A stretch of DNA of 64,000 nucleotides from Kitasatospora aureofaciens (GTDB taxonomy: Bacteria > Actinomycetota > Actinomycetes > Streptomycetales > Streptomycetaceae): the NCBI RefSeq assembly GCF_019192735.1, contig NZ_JAHTKP010000018.1:62001-126000 (forward strand). Reading direction: 5' to 3'. Numbering within the stretch: the stretch's first letter is position 1; each line of letters starts with the position of its first letter. Shown here in pieces: positions 33,882 through 42,016 of this stretch. The notes under the pieces were generated by a model. The model was not told the DNA's origin. It worked only from the letters and a program-made list of their open reading frames with translations, and made no database searches. Both the position numbers and the translations under genes were made by a program.

Positions 33882-33916
33882 CGGCTCGCTGCGAGGAAGG
33901 TCCTCGCAGCGAGCCG
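33882..33916 (+). terminator. Perfect 16-bp hairpin upstream of tgmA
   Basis: CGGCTCGCTGCGAGGA (33882-33897) pairs perfectly with TCCTCGCAGCGAGCCG (33901-33916) around AGG. It lies 10 nt before the GAAGGAGG ribosome site of the graspetide precursor. It may end the upstream small-gene operon, stabilise a processed tgm transcript, or act as an attenuator. Confidence 0.7.
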
Positions 33917-33942
33917 CACCACGCGAAGGAGGCACACCCAGG

Positions 33943-34224
33943 ATGACCCGAGCACCCGCACCACCGTGGGGCACCACCCGCATGCGGCCCTACCTCGACA
34001 CCGGGCCGGTCGCCGCGCTCACCGCCGTGATCGACCCCAAGACCCAGGTCGCCGTCTACTTCGACGACCAGGGCCGCACGGTCGAGATGGGCAAGCACGG
34101 CACCAGCACGAACACCAGCAGCCCGACCAACACCGGCGGCGGTGACGGCCAGGGCGGCGGGCAGAACCAGCCGACCGACATAGACAGCATCCAGACCAAC
34201 GACCAGGACCAGGGCGGCGGCTGA
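33943..34224 (+). CDS. tgmA: Graspetide (imiditide-type) precursor peptide
   Basis: 93 residues from an ATG with GAAGGAGG upstream. The leader carries the conserved pattern of ATP-grasp-modified precursors: PPWGTTRMRPYLDTGPV, a strand VAVYFDDQGRTVEMGKHGT, then a core rich in Thr, Asp, Gly and Gln. Core features are TSTNTS (54-59), TNT (62-64), Asp68-Gly69 and TDIDS (78-82), with further Asp at 87 and 89. ATP-grasp ligases in this family link Thr/Ser side chains to Asp/Glu as esters; the Asp-Gly step suits methyltransferase-driven aspartimide formation. It overlaps tgmB at ATGA. Confidence 0.85.
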   Translation: MTRAPAPPWGTTRMRPYLDTGPVAALTAVIDPKTQVAVYFDDQGRTVEMGKHGTSTNTSSPTNTGGGDGQGGGQNQPTDIDSIQTNDQDQGGG

Positions 34225-35195
34225 TGGCCGGAGATCGGCAGCGGGCCGTGCTGGTCCTGACCAACTCCTACGACGCCACGGCCGACGTGGTGCTTCGCGT
34301 CCTGGCCGAACGACGCGTCCCGGTCGTCCGCGTGGACCCCGGTGTCGATCTGCACAACGGTGCCTCGCTGGCCGCCCGTTACCTCGCGGGCGGCCAGCGA
34401 GGCACCCTCACCACCACCTCGCGCACGCTCGACCTCGACCGCGTCCGCTCGGTCTGGTACCGCCGCCCGTCCATGTACGAGGCCCCGGCCGGCATGGACG
34501 GGCAGGACGCCGCGTTCGCCCGCGCCGAGGCGTATTGGGGCGTCGGCGGGATCATCGCCGCGCTGCCAGGTGCCCACTTCGTGAACCATCCGTGGCACAA
34601 CCGGGCCGCCGAGCACAAGCCCGCTCAGCTCCACGCCGCGATCCTGTCGGGCTTCTCGGTCCCGGAGACGGTCATCACGACCGACCCCGAGCAGGCCCGC
34701 GCGTTCTGCGCGGGCCGGCCGCACGGGGCGGTCTACAAGCCCCTGTGGAACACGCCCTACCGAGACGGGGATGGCAAGGCCGTCCAGGCGTGGGTGTCCG
34801 AGGTGAAGCCGGAGGAGATCACCGACGCGGTCGCGGCCTGCCCGCACCTGTTCCAGGCGAAGATCCCGAAGGCGTTCGACGTGCGGCTGACCGCCGTCGG
34901 CGACCGGCTGTTCGCCGCCCGGGTCGACAGCCCGGACCTGGACTGGCGCCGCCGCCAGGACCTTCTCACCTGCACCCCGCTGCCCGTGCCCGACGAAATC
35001 GCCGGCGCTGTGGCCCGCTACCTGGCCGCGTTCCAGCTGGTCTTCGGCGCGTTCGACTTCGCCGTGACCGGCGACGGCCAGTGGTGGTTCCTTGAGTGCA
35101 ACCCCAACGGCCAGTGGGCTTTCCTCCCCGAGGCGATGACCGACGCCATCGCCCACGCCCTCGCCGACCGACTCCGGAAAGGCCCCACCGCGTGA
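34224..35195 (+). CDS. tgmB: ATP-grasp peptide maturase (graspetide ligase)
   Basis: 323 residues. It opens with a strand VLVLTNSYDATADVVLRVLA, then VRSVWYRRPSMYEAPAG, FVNHPWHNRAAEHKPAQLHA, the ATP-binding lobe VYKPLWNTPYRDGDG and, near the end, the metal-binding FDFAVTGDGQWWFLECNPNG (E-C-N). This matches ATP-grasp ligases that form ester or amide links between side chains in omega-ester peptides. Its stop overlaps tgmC. Confidence 0.9.
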   Translation: MAGDRQRAVLVLTNSYDATADVVLRVLAERRVPVVRVDPGVDLHNGASLAARYLAGGQRGTLTTTSRTLDLDRVRSVWYRRPSMYEAPAGMDGQDAAFARAEAYWGVGGIIAALPGAHFVNHPWHNRAAEHKPAQLHAAILSGFSVPETVITTDPEQARAFCAGRPHGAVYKPLWNTPYRDGDGKAVQAWVSEVKPEEITDAVAACPHLFQAKIPKAFDVRLTAVGDRLFAARVDSPDLDWRRRQDLLTCTPLPVPDEIAGAVARYLAAFQLVFGAFDFAVTGDGQWWFLECNPNGQWAFLPEAMTDAIAHALADRLRKGPTA

Positions 35196-36331
35196 CCACT
35201 CCCACCGAACTCCGCGCCGCCCTGGTCGACAAGCTCACCGCCGACGGCACCCTGACCGATCCGGCCTGGCGCGCAGGCGCGGCTGCGGTGCCGCGCGAAG
35301 CCTTCGTCGACGAGTACTTCCTGACCACCCCGGGCAGCATGCCCACCACCTACGAGCCGGTCCGCAAGGATTCGCCCGGATGGCTGGAGGGGATCTACCG
35401 GAACGAGACCCTGGTCACCCAACTCGACGGCCACCTGCGACCGTCCGACGTCCAGGGCCCGGTCACCGGCTCCCCGTCCTCCTCGTCCACCCTGCCGGCC
35501 CTCGTGCTCGGCATGTGGCAGCAGCTCGACGTCGAGGCCGGCCACCGCGTACTGGAGATCGGCACCGGCACCGGATACTCCACCGCGCTCGGCGCCTACC
35601 GTCTCGGAGACGGCAACATCGTCAGCATCGAGGTCGACCCCGGCGTCGGCGGGCGCGCCGCCGACGCGCTCAAGGCCGCCGGGTTCAGCCCCACCCAGGT
35701 CATCGGAGACGGCCTGGCCGGCCACGAGGACGGGGCCCCCTACGACCGGCTGATCGCGACCTGCTCCGTCCGCCACCTGCCGCAGCCCTGGCTGTACCAG
35801 GTGAAACCCGGCGGGAAGATCCTCGCCACCTTCTCGGGGTGGAGCTACGCATTCGGCCTGGCCCTGCTGACCGTCACCGAGCCCGGGTGCGCGAGCGGCC
35901 GGTTCCTGCCCGGCCACACCAGCTTCATGATCGCCCGCCCGCACGACCGGCCTCCGCGCCAGAGCATCACCCTCCTGTCCGGCGACGAGCGGCCCGCCGA
36001 GATCGACCCGTCCCTCCTCGGCGATTGGACCGGCAAGTGGGTCGCCCAGCTCGCCGCCCCGTCCGCTGAGATCCTCGGCAGCGGAGGAGAGCAGATCCTG
36101 GTGGACTTCGCCACCGGCTCCCACGCCCGCACCCAGCCGGACCCGGACGGCGGATGGACCGTCACCCAGCGCGGCCCGCTGCGTCTCTGGGACCAGGTCG
36201 AGACCGCCGTCAAGGCCTGGCAGCGCGAAGGAGCCCCGCACCAGCAGGGCTTCGGCATCACGATCGACGGCGGCGGCCAGCGCGTCTGGATCGGCAGCGA
36301 GGACGGGCCCGGCTGGAACCTGCCGGTGTAG
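35192..36331 (+). CDS. tgmC: PIMT-family methyltransferase of the graspetide cluster
   Basis: 379 residues from a GTG inside the tgmB stop. The SAM site is HRVLEIGTGTGYSTALGAYR, followed by VIGDGLAGHEDGAPYDRLIA and LPQPWLYQVKPGGKILATFS, the protein-L-isoaspartate methyltransferase pattern. N-terminal RAALVDKLTADGTL and GAAAVPREAFVDEY match the same family. In related clusters this enzyme methylates a core Asp, which then cyclises to aspartimide. A large C-terminal extension (about residues 250-379) is typical of the ATP-grasp-associated form. Confidence 0.88.
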   Translation: MTTPTELRAALVDKLTADGTLTDPAWRAGAAAVPREAFVDEYFLTTPGSMPTTYEPVRKDSPGWLEGIYRNETLVTQLDGHLRPSDVQGPVTGSPSSSSTLPALVLGMWQQLDVEAGHRVLEIGTGTGYSTALGAYRLGDGNIVSIEVDPGVGGRAADALKAAGFSPTQVIGDGLAGHEDGAPYDRLIATCSVRHLPQPWLYQVKPGGKILATFSGWSYAFGLALLTVTEPGCASGRFLPGHTSFMIARPHDRPPRQSITLLSGDERPAEIDPSLLGDWTGKWVAQLAAPSAEILGSGGEQILVDFATGSHARTQPDPDGGWTVTQRGPLRLWDQVETAVKAWQREGAPHQQGFGITIDGGGQRVWIGSEDGPGWNLPV

Positions 36332-36375
36332 ACCGGAGCGGATCCTCGGAAAGGACCTGCGCTGACCGGCCCCTC

Positions 36376-36410
36376 GCCCCGCTTCTCGTCGGATTGACGA
36401 GAAGCGGGGC
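36376..36410 (+). terminator. Terminator after tgmC
   Basis: GCCCCGCTTCTCGTC (36376-36390) pairs perfectly with GACGAGAAGCGGGGC (36396-36410) around GGATT. It lies 45 nt after the tgmC stop and before the SPFH gene ribosome site, so it probably ends the graspetide operon. Confidence 0.88.
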
Positions 36411-36448
36411 CACCCAATATCGTCAAGGCGACGAAAAGGGGTTCCACG

Positions 36449-37492
36449 ATGGCCGACATCACCAGGCGCTTCGGCATGCGCCACCTGCGCGCCGTTCCCA
36501 CCGCGCACATCCGCCACCTGCGCGGCGGCAAGGTCGCCCACGACGGGACGGGCCTGGCGTTCTGGTTCCGGCCGCTCACCGCGGCGATCTCCGAGGTGCC
36601 GGTGGACGACCGGGAGCTCGCGATGCTGTTCCACGCCCGGACCTCGGACTTCCAGGACGTCACCGTCCAGGCGACGCTCACCTACCGGATCACCGAGCCG
36701 GCCACCGCCGCGACCCGGGTCGACTTCGGGATCGACCCGGACACCGGGGCCTGGCGGGCGGCGCCGCTGGACCAGCTCGCCACGCTGCTCACCGAGACCG
36801 CCCAGCAGCACGCGCTCGGCCTGCTCGCCCGGACCCCGCTGGCCGCCGCGCTGGCGGACGGGGTCAGCGCGGTGCGCGAGCGGATGGCGGACGGGCTGGC
36901 CGGGGAGCCGCGGATCACCGAGACCGGGCTCGCGGTGATCGCCGTGCGGGTGGTGGCGCTGCGGCCCGAGCCGGAGGTGGAGCGGGCGCTGCGCACGCCG
37001 GCCCGCGAGCTGGTGCAGCAGGAGGCCGACCGGGCGACCTTCGAGCGGCGCGCGGTGGCCGTCGAGCACGAGCGCGGCATCGCCGAGAACGAGCTCGCCA
37101 ACCGCATCGAACTCGCCCGCCGCGAGGAGCAGTTGCTCGCCCAGCAGGGCGCCAACAGCCGGCTCCAGGCGGAGGAGGAGGCGGTCGCCGACCGGGTCCG
37201 CACGGACGCCGAGGCGCAGCGCCGCACCCGGCTCGCCACTGCCGAGGCGCAGGCGGCGCGGGAGCTCGGGGAGGCGCGGGCGGCGGCCGAGGCGGCGTGG
37301 TTGGGCGCCCATCAGCAGGCGGATCCGGCGGTGCTGCGGGGGCTTGCGCTGATGCGGCTGGCCGAGCACCTGCCGCGGATCGACAGTGTGACGCTCACCC
37401 CGGACGTGCTGACCGGGCTGCTGGCCCGCCTGGGCGCCCCCGCGGCTGGTCCCGGGGCGGGTCCCGGGGTGGATTCCGGGGTGGGGCGGTGA
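36449..37492 (+). CDS. SPFH/band-7 domain protein
   Basis: 347 residues. The band-7 pattern is seen in FQDVTVQATLTYRITEPATA, VDFGIDPDTGAWRAAPLDQL and GLAVIAVRVVALRPEPEVER. It is followed by a long alanine/glutamate coiled coil (IAENELANRIELARREEQLL, AEAQAARELGEARAAAEAAW). No transmembrane helix precedes the domain, unlike membrane-anchored stomatins. SPFH proteins assemble into oligomeric scaffolds. It overlaps the NAD-kinase-like gene at GTGA, so the two are co-translated. Confidence 0.85.
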   Translation: MADITRRFGMRHLRAVPTAHIRHLRGGKVAHDGTGLAFWFRPLTAAISEVPVDDRELAMLFHARTSDFQDVTVQATLTYRITEPATAATRVDFGIDPDTGAWRAAPLDQLATLLTETAQQHALGLLARTPLAAALADGVSAVRERMADGLAGEPRITETGLAVIAVRVVALRPEPEVERALRTPARELVQQEADRATFERRAVAVEHERGIAENELANRIELARREEQLLAQQGANSRLQAEEEAVADRVRTDAEAQRRTRLATAEAQAARELGEARAAAEAAWLGAHQQADPAVLRGLALMRLAEHLPRIDSVTLTPDVLTGLLARLGAPAAGPGAGPGVDSGVGR

Positions 37493-38391
37493 CGCCGGCG
37501 CCGCGGGTGGTGCTGGTGCACCGGCGCACCGAGTACGAGGAGCTGGTGGCCCGTCACGGCACGCCCGGGCAGGCGGCGTTCTTCCTGGCCTCCCGGGGCC
37601 GGTCGGCGCGGGAGGTGGAGGAGCGTCACCGGCGGCAGGCGGCGGCGCTGGCCGAGGCGGCGGCCGCGGTGCCGCTGGACTGGCGGCGCAGCCGGGTCGA
37701 GCGGGCGGATCTGCCGCGGTTCCTGTTCGAGCCCAGGGACGTGGTGGCGGTGGTCGGCCAGGACGGGCTGGTGGCCAACGTGGCCAAGTACCTGGACGGG
37801 CAGCCGGTGATCGGTGTGGACGCGGACCCGGGGCGCAACCCGGGCGTGCTGGTGCGCCACCGCGCGGGCGCGCTGGCGGCGCTGCTGCGGGCGGCGCCGG
37901 GCGGGGGCGGGGCGGTGGAGGAGCGGACGATGGTCGAGGCGGTCGCGGACGACGGCCAGCGGCTGCTCGCGCTGAACGAGGTGTACGTCGGGCAGCCGGG
38001 CCACCAGACGGCCCGCTACCGCCTGGCGGTGGACGGCGCCCCCGACGGCGGCCCCGAGGCGCAGGCGTCCTCGGGGGTGCTGGTGGGCACCGGCACGGGC
38101 GCCACCGGCTGGTGCCGTTCGGCGTGGCTGGAGCGCGGCGCCCCGCTCGCCCTGCCCGGGCCGGGCGCGCCGGCGCTGGCGTGGTTCGTCCGCGAGGCGT
38201 GGCCGTCGCCGGCGACCGGCACCACCCGCGTGCACGGCCTGCTGGACGCCGAAGAGCACCTGGTGGTGACCGTCGAGTCCGAGCATCTGGTGGCGTTCGG
38301 CGACGGCATCGAGGCGGACGCGCTGGAGCTCGTCTGGGGCCAGAGCGTGCGCGTCGGCGTCGCCGCGACCCGCCTGCGCCTGCTGGGCTGA
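37489..38391 (+). CDS. Diverged NAD-kinase-like protein
   Basis: 300 residues from a GTG overlapping the SPFH stop. The fold pattern of NAD kinases is kept: FEPRDVVAVVGQDGLVANVA at the normal GGDGT site, LALNEVYVGQPGHQTARYRL at the NE site, and SSGVLVGTGTGATGWCRSAW at the late glycine loop. The GGDG signature reads GQDG, so activity may differ or be lost. The partner SPFH protein suggests a role in a scaffolded complex. It ends just before a terminator. Confidence 0.75.
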   Translation: MTPAPRVVLVHRRTEYEELVARHGTPGQAAFFLASRGRSAREVEERHRRQAAALAEAAAAVPLDWRRSRVERADLPRFLFEPRDVVAVVGQDGLVANVAKYLDGQPVIGVDADPGRNPGVLVRHRAGALAALLRAAPGGGGAVEERTMVEAVADDGQRLLALNEVYVGQPGHQTARYRLAVDGAPDGGPEAQASSGVLVGTGTGATGWCRSAWLERGAPLALPGPGAPALAWFVREAWPSPATGTTRVHGLLDAEEHLVVTVESEHLVAFGDGIEADALELVWGQSVRVGVAATRLRLLG

Positions 38392-38393
38392 GG

Positions 38394-38426
38394 GCCCTGC
38401 TCCCCCGCGTCGCGAGGGAGCAGGGC
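38394..38426 (+). terminator. Terminator after the NAD-kinase-like gene
   Basis: GCCCTGCTCCC (38394-38404) pairs with GGGAGCAGGGC (38416-38426), loop 11 nt. It starts 3 nt after the stop and converges with the short lectin gene. Confidence 0.85.
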
Positions 38427-38433
38427 GGGTGGG

Positions 38434-38658
38434 TCAGACGAAGGTGTTGGTGCTCCAGATCGCGCCGCCGACGCCCTCGCCGCCGTCGGCCTTGTAGATG
38501 ACGAGGTTGCCGTCGTCCTGGAGCTTCAGGTAGGCGCCGCCGGACCAGAAGGTGCCGGAGGCCCACAGGCCGGTGGTGCCGTCGGACTTGTAGACGACGG
38601 CGTTCCCGTCCTGCTGGATCTTCAGGAAGTTGCCCCAGCCGCTAGAACCTAAGGTCAC
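38434..38658 (-). CDS. Short B-lectin (mannose-binding type) domain
   Basis: 74 residues containing two bulb-lectin repeats, LKIQQDGNAVVYKSDG and LKLQDDGNLVIYKADG (pattern Q-x-D-G-N-x-V-x-Y). Complete domains have three repeats in about 110 residues and secreted forms have a signal peptide; both are absent, so the 5' end has probably been lost. The third codon is TTA. Upstream sequence looks non-coding. Confidence 0.6.
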   Translation of the reverse strand: MTLGSSGWGNFLKIQQDGNAVVYKSDGTTGLWASGTFWSGGAYLKLQDDGNLVIYKADGGEGVGGAIWSTNTFV

Positions 38659-39145
38659 ATCCGGCGGGGCTCCAGAACAGCATGGACCGATGTGCCTCTG
38701 TCGAGCATGAGTTGGCGTTGGGCAAGCAGACCGAGCCGCCCATCTGCCTGCTCGCGGGTGGCTCCGCAGGCCTCCGCAGCCGCGTCCGCACGCTCTACGA
38801 AGTTTTACGATGGGGCCTGTTTCGCCCGCTCCCTCACCCGGTGGAATTCGCTCCAGATTAAAGCGGCTCAGCGGTGTTCGACATCACGCACGACGCCGCT
38901 CCCCGTTCTTCCCCCAGGCCCCAATCGCTTGTTGACGCCCTGTCACAGCTTGCAGTCCAGGTTTCCGTACCGGACTCCGGCCGCGCAGCCCCTGCCATCA
39001 GGCCAGCGGTAGCTGTCATCGCGAAGGTGGTCCGTCAAATCCTGGCGAATCCAAGCTCGTTCGGGTGTTGATCAGCTTCCGACCTCTCTCCCTGCCCGTA
39101 TCCTTCTTCTGTTCGTACCGGGCAACACGGATGAGGAGGCAGAAC
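38659..39145. other. 487-nt gap with no clear gene
   Basis: Base composition is slightly less GC-rich than the surroundings and codon bias is weak in all six frames. A 66-codon frame at 38874-39071 has some coding look (SLVDALSQLAVQVSVPDSGR) but no ribosome site or known family. I looked for a T-box leader ahead of the lysyl-tRNA synthetase and saw none. Confidence 0.5.
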
Positions 39146-40813
39146 GTGGCAGGCGTGAAGCAAGGCGATTGGGTGGTCGCGGCAGCGGACCAGGTCATCG
39201 CCGAGGGCAAACGCCGCAGCCCCGACTCGCCCCTGGTCTGCGCGTCCGGCATCAGCCCGTCCGGTCCGATCCACCTGGGCAACCTTCGCGAGATCATGGT
39301 TCCGCACTTCGTTGCCGATGAGATCCGGCGTCGCGGGCTGGAGTGCAAGCACATCCTGTCCTGGGACGACTACGACCGGCTGCGCAAGGTCCCGGCCGGG
39401 CTGCCGGCCTCGTTCGCCGAGCACATCGGGCGTCCGCTGACCAGCGTTCCGGACCCGTGCGGCGAACACCAGAACTGGGCGGAGCACTTCAAGATCCCGT
39501 TCCGGGCAGCGCTCGCGGAGCTGGGCGTTGAGGTCACCGAGATCAGCCAGACCGAGATGTACACGTCCGGTACCTACCGCGAGCAGATCCTGCACGCCAT
39601 GCGGAACAGGGAGAAGATCGACGCCGTCCTCGGCCGTTACCGCACCAAGCAAGCACAAGCCGCAGAAGACGAGGCGGAGGAGGACAAAGGCAACGAGGGA
39701 GCCTCTGACAGCGACTACTACCCATACAAGCCGTACTGCGCGGCGTGCGGGCGGGACACCACTGCCATCAGCTCCTTCGACGAGGACAGCACCAGGATCC
39801 GCTACAGCTGCCAGTGCGGGCACAGCGACGGCTTCGCCCTCTCCGAGGGCAACGGGGGCAAGCTGGTCTGGAAGGTCGACTGGCCCATGCGCTGGGCGTT
39901 CGAAGGCGTCACCTTCGAGGCCGGCGGGGTCGACCACTCCTCTCCCGGCTCCAGCTTCACCGTCGGCTCCCAGCTGGTGCGCGAGGTCTTCGGCGGCCAG
40001 CCGCCCTCCTACCTCGGTTACTCCTTCGTCGGCATCAGTGGTGCCGCCAAGATGAGCGGATCGGCTGGTGGCGCTCCGACGCCCACCGACGCCCTGCAGA
40101 TCCTCGAAGCACCGCTGCTTCGGTGGCTGTACGCCCGGCGGAAGCCGAACCAGGCGATCACCGTGGCCTTCGACCAGGAGGTCAACCGCCTCTACGACGA
40201 GTGGGACGCACTAGGCCGGAAGGTCGCCGCCGGGCAGGCAGAGCCAACCGAGCTGGCGGTGCGGGAGCGGTCGATGGGTTCCGCAACTCGGACGCTGCCG
40301 ACAGCCGAGCAGGTTCTGCCCTTCCGCACGCTCGCCTCAGTGGTGGACATCACCACTGGCGATGAGGAGCAGACGCTCCGCATTCTGCGGGACCTCACCA
40401 CGGATGAGCCGCTGGTGAACCTCGACCGGGCCCGGCCCCGGCTCGACCGCGCACAAGCGTGGGTGACCGGCTACGTTCCCACCGAAGAGCGCACACGGGT
40501 CAGGACCGAGCCCGACCGAGCGCGGCTGGAACAGCTGTCACCAACCGAGCGCGAGGCGCTGAAGCTCCTGCTCGACGGGCTGGACGAGCACTGGTCCCTG
40601 CCTGGGCTGACCTCGCTCGTGTACGGGGTGCCGAAACTCCAGGCCGGCCTGGAGCTGGACGCGCCCGCGACACCGGAACTGAAGACGGCTCAGCGTGCGC
40701 TGTTCTCATTGCTGTACACACTGCTCGTCAGCCGGGACACCGGTCCGCGTCTTCCCACCCTTCTGCTGGCGCTCGGCGCGGATCGCATCAGGACGCTGCT
40801 GAGCGTCGCGTGA
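39146..40813 (+). CDS. lysK: Lysine--tRNA ligase, class I
   Basis: 555 residues from the GTG at 39146 with AGGAGG upstream; the ATG at 39131 overlaps that ribosome site and is unlikely. Class I features are clear: the HIGH-like SGISPSGPIHLGNLREIMVP and the KMSKS-like GAAKMSGSAG. A zinc-binding CAACGRDTTAI with later CQCG is present, and the C-terminal helical anticodon region follows. It charges tRNA-Lys. Many bacteria use only the unrelated class II enzyme, so this may be a second or specialised copy. Convergent kinase remnants lie downstream. Confidence 0.9.
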   Translation: MAGVKQGDWVVAAADQVIAEGKRRSPDSPLVCASGISPSGPIHLGNLREIMVPHFVADEIRRRGLECKHILSWDDYDRLRKVPAGLPASFAEHIGRPLTSVPDPCGEHQNWAEHFKIPFRAALAELGVEVTEISQTEMYTSGTYREQILHAMRNREKIDAVLGRYRTKQAQAAEDEAEEDKGNEGASDSDYYPYKPYCAACGRDTTAISSFDEDSTRIRYSCQCGHSDGFALSEGNGGKLVWKVDWPMRWAFEGVTFEAGGVDHSSPGSSFTVGSQLVREVFGGQPPSYLGYSFVGISGAAKMSGSAGGAPTPTDALQILEAPLLRWLYARRKPNQAITVAFDQEVNRLYDEWDALGRKVAAGQAEPTELAVRERSMGSATRTLPTAEQVLPFRTLASVVDITTGDEEQTLRILRDLTTDEPLVNLDRARPRLDRAQAWVTGYVPTEERTRVRTEPDRARLEQLSPTEREALKLLLDGLDEHWSLPGLTSLVYGVPKLQAGLELDAPATPELKTAQRALFSLLYTLLVSRDTGPRLPTLLLALGADRIRTLLSVA

Positions 40814-40820
40814 ATCGAGT

Positions 40821-40849
40821 GGGGCGGGGCCCGCGCCGGACCCCGCCCC
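40821..40849 (+). terminator. Terminator after lysyl-tRNA synthetase
   Basis: GGGGCGGGG (40821-40829) pairs with CCCCGCCCC (40841-40849) around an 11-nt GC-rich loop, 7 nt after the stop codon. Confidence 0.85.
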
Positions 40850-40862
40850 CATCCGCTCATTT

Positions 40863-41122
40863 CTACGCCGCAGCGCCGGGTTGCCCGTGGAGGCCGGTGC
40901 GGCTGAGGATCTCATCTGCCACGGCCCGGGGGCTACGGTCTGTGGTCTCCAGGTGTACCGCGAACAGGGGCTTGGAGAGAGCGACGAGGCAGCGTTCGAC
41001 CTGCAGGCCCTCCCAGCTGAGTTCACCCCACTTGTCCGGGCCTTCGCCCCGGGCGCGGAGGCGAACTGGGCATTCAACTGCTCCACCACATCCCACAGTC
41101 GGCGAGGCCCAGCCTGACGCAC
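40863..41122 (-). pseudogene. C-terminal remnant of a P-loop kinase-like protein
   Basis: The minus-strand reading GEGPDKWGELSWEGLQVERC, then LVALSKPLFAVHLETTDRSP and RAVADEILSRTGL, resembles the last strand and helix of small P-loop kinases. It has no start, P-loop or upstream half; just beyond it a different frame (RRLWDVVEQLNAQFASAP) also looks coding, suggesting a frameshift before the break at about 41122. From there to 41395 I see no gene. Confidence 0.45.
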
Positions 41123-41395
41123 GGAGCCGTCTCACCGGCCATGCGGAAAACACAGTTGAGGTGGGGGGCTCGTACCGTTCGCTACTTCTGCATGGAGCGC
41201 GGCAACAGTCGAGGGCCCAGGCCAATGCAGCGGCGCCGCTCAACTCAGCCATCATTACTGCCTGGTGAGCACCAACGCGCCTGCGGTGTTCCAGAACTCG
41301 GCCGGCCCGCTCCGACCACCGACGATGCATTGGGCACGCCGGCCACGGCGTGATCGCGTGTCGTGGCCACTGCGCCTCGTCTACACCGCCATGGC

Positions 41396-42016
41396 CTATC
41401 CGAGCGGTACCCGGGCGAAAGTCTGCCACTCGTACATCCGCTCGTCGCGGCCGAGGACGATCAGCTCGGCGGAGGTGATCCGGGCGATCGCCGGGTAGGA
41501 CGTGACGCTCGCCAGGGCGTCGGCGGCGGGCCGGGCAGGACCTGTGGAGTTGCTGTAGGCCACCGAGACATGGGGACGGAACCCGTCGGCAGCCTCGGAG
41601 ACCTGCGGCCAGACGTCCGCGATGGCGGCGCGGATGGCCGAGCGGACGGCGCGGACCGGGTCGGCGGGGTCGACGGTGAGCAGCAGTGCTTCGGGGGTGG
41701 TGATCGCGGGTCCGAGGGCGAGGTCGAAGGCGGGGATCTTCGCGAGGTGGTGGGTGGCGGCGTCGGCGATGGTGTGGGCGTCGGTCTCGTTGACCTGGTC
41801 GGTGGGGCCGAGGCCTTGCATGGTGAGGTGGAGCCATTGGTCGGGGACGAGGTCGAGGCCGGGTACGTCGGCCAGGGCGTGGCGGTAGTCGGCTGCGAGG
41901 CGGTGGAGGTCGTCGGCGCTGTTGAAGGTGAGGTGCCAGGTGTACCAGCGGGTGCCTCGGGTCCAGCCGGGGCGCCACCACCAGTGGTCTGCCATCCGTT
42001 CGGGGGTGTCAGTCAT
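41396..42016 (-). CDS. 2H phosphoesterase (2'-5' RNA ligase-like)
   Basis: 206 residues from the ATG at 42016. The two catalytic motifs of the 2H family are HLTMQGLG and FRPHVSVAYSNS. Tryptophan-rich start (HWWWRPGWTRGTRWYTWHLT) and FDLALGPAITTPEALLLTVD follow the ligT/CPDase-like pattern. These enzymes hydrolyse or ligate 2',3'-cyclic phosphates. It overlaps the upstream TPR regulator gene by 8 nt, so the two are an operon. Confidence 0.85.
   Translation of the reverse strand: MTDTPERMADHWWWRPGWTRGTRWYTWHLTFNSADDLHRLAADYRHALADVPGLDLVPDQWLHLTMQGLGPTDQVNETDAHTIADAATHHLAKIPAFDLALGPAITTPEALLLTVDPADPVRAVRSAIRAAIADVWPQVSEAADGFRPHVSVAYSNSTGPARPAADALASVTSYPAIARITSAELIVLGRDERMYEWQTFARVPLG

Noticed and set aside
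35018..38566. Minus-strand frame of 1182 codons
   Set aside because: It spans the antisense of several clear genes and has no family features.
38874..39071. 66-codon ORF upstream of lysyl-tRNA synthetase
   Set aside because: No ribosome site, no known family and weak codon bias; kept only as part of the gap description.
38659..39145. T-box or other tRNA-sensing leader before the lysyl-tRNA synthetase
   Set aside because: No T-box core, specifier region or antiterminator pair could be seen.
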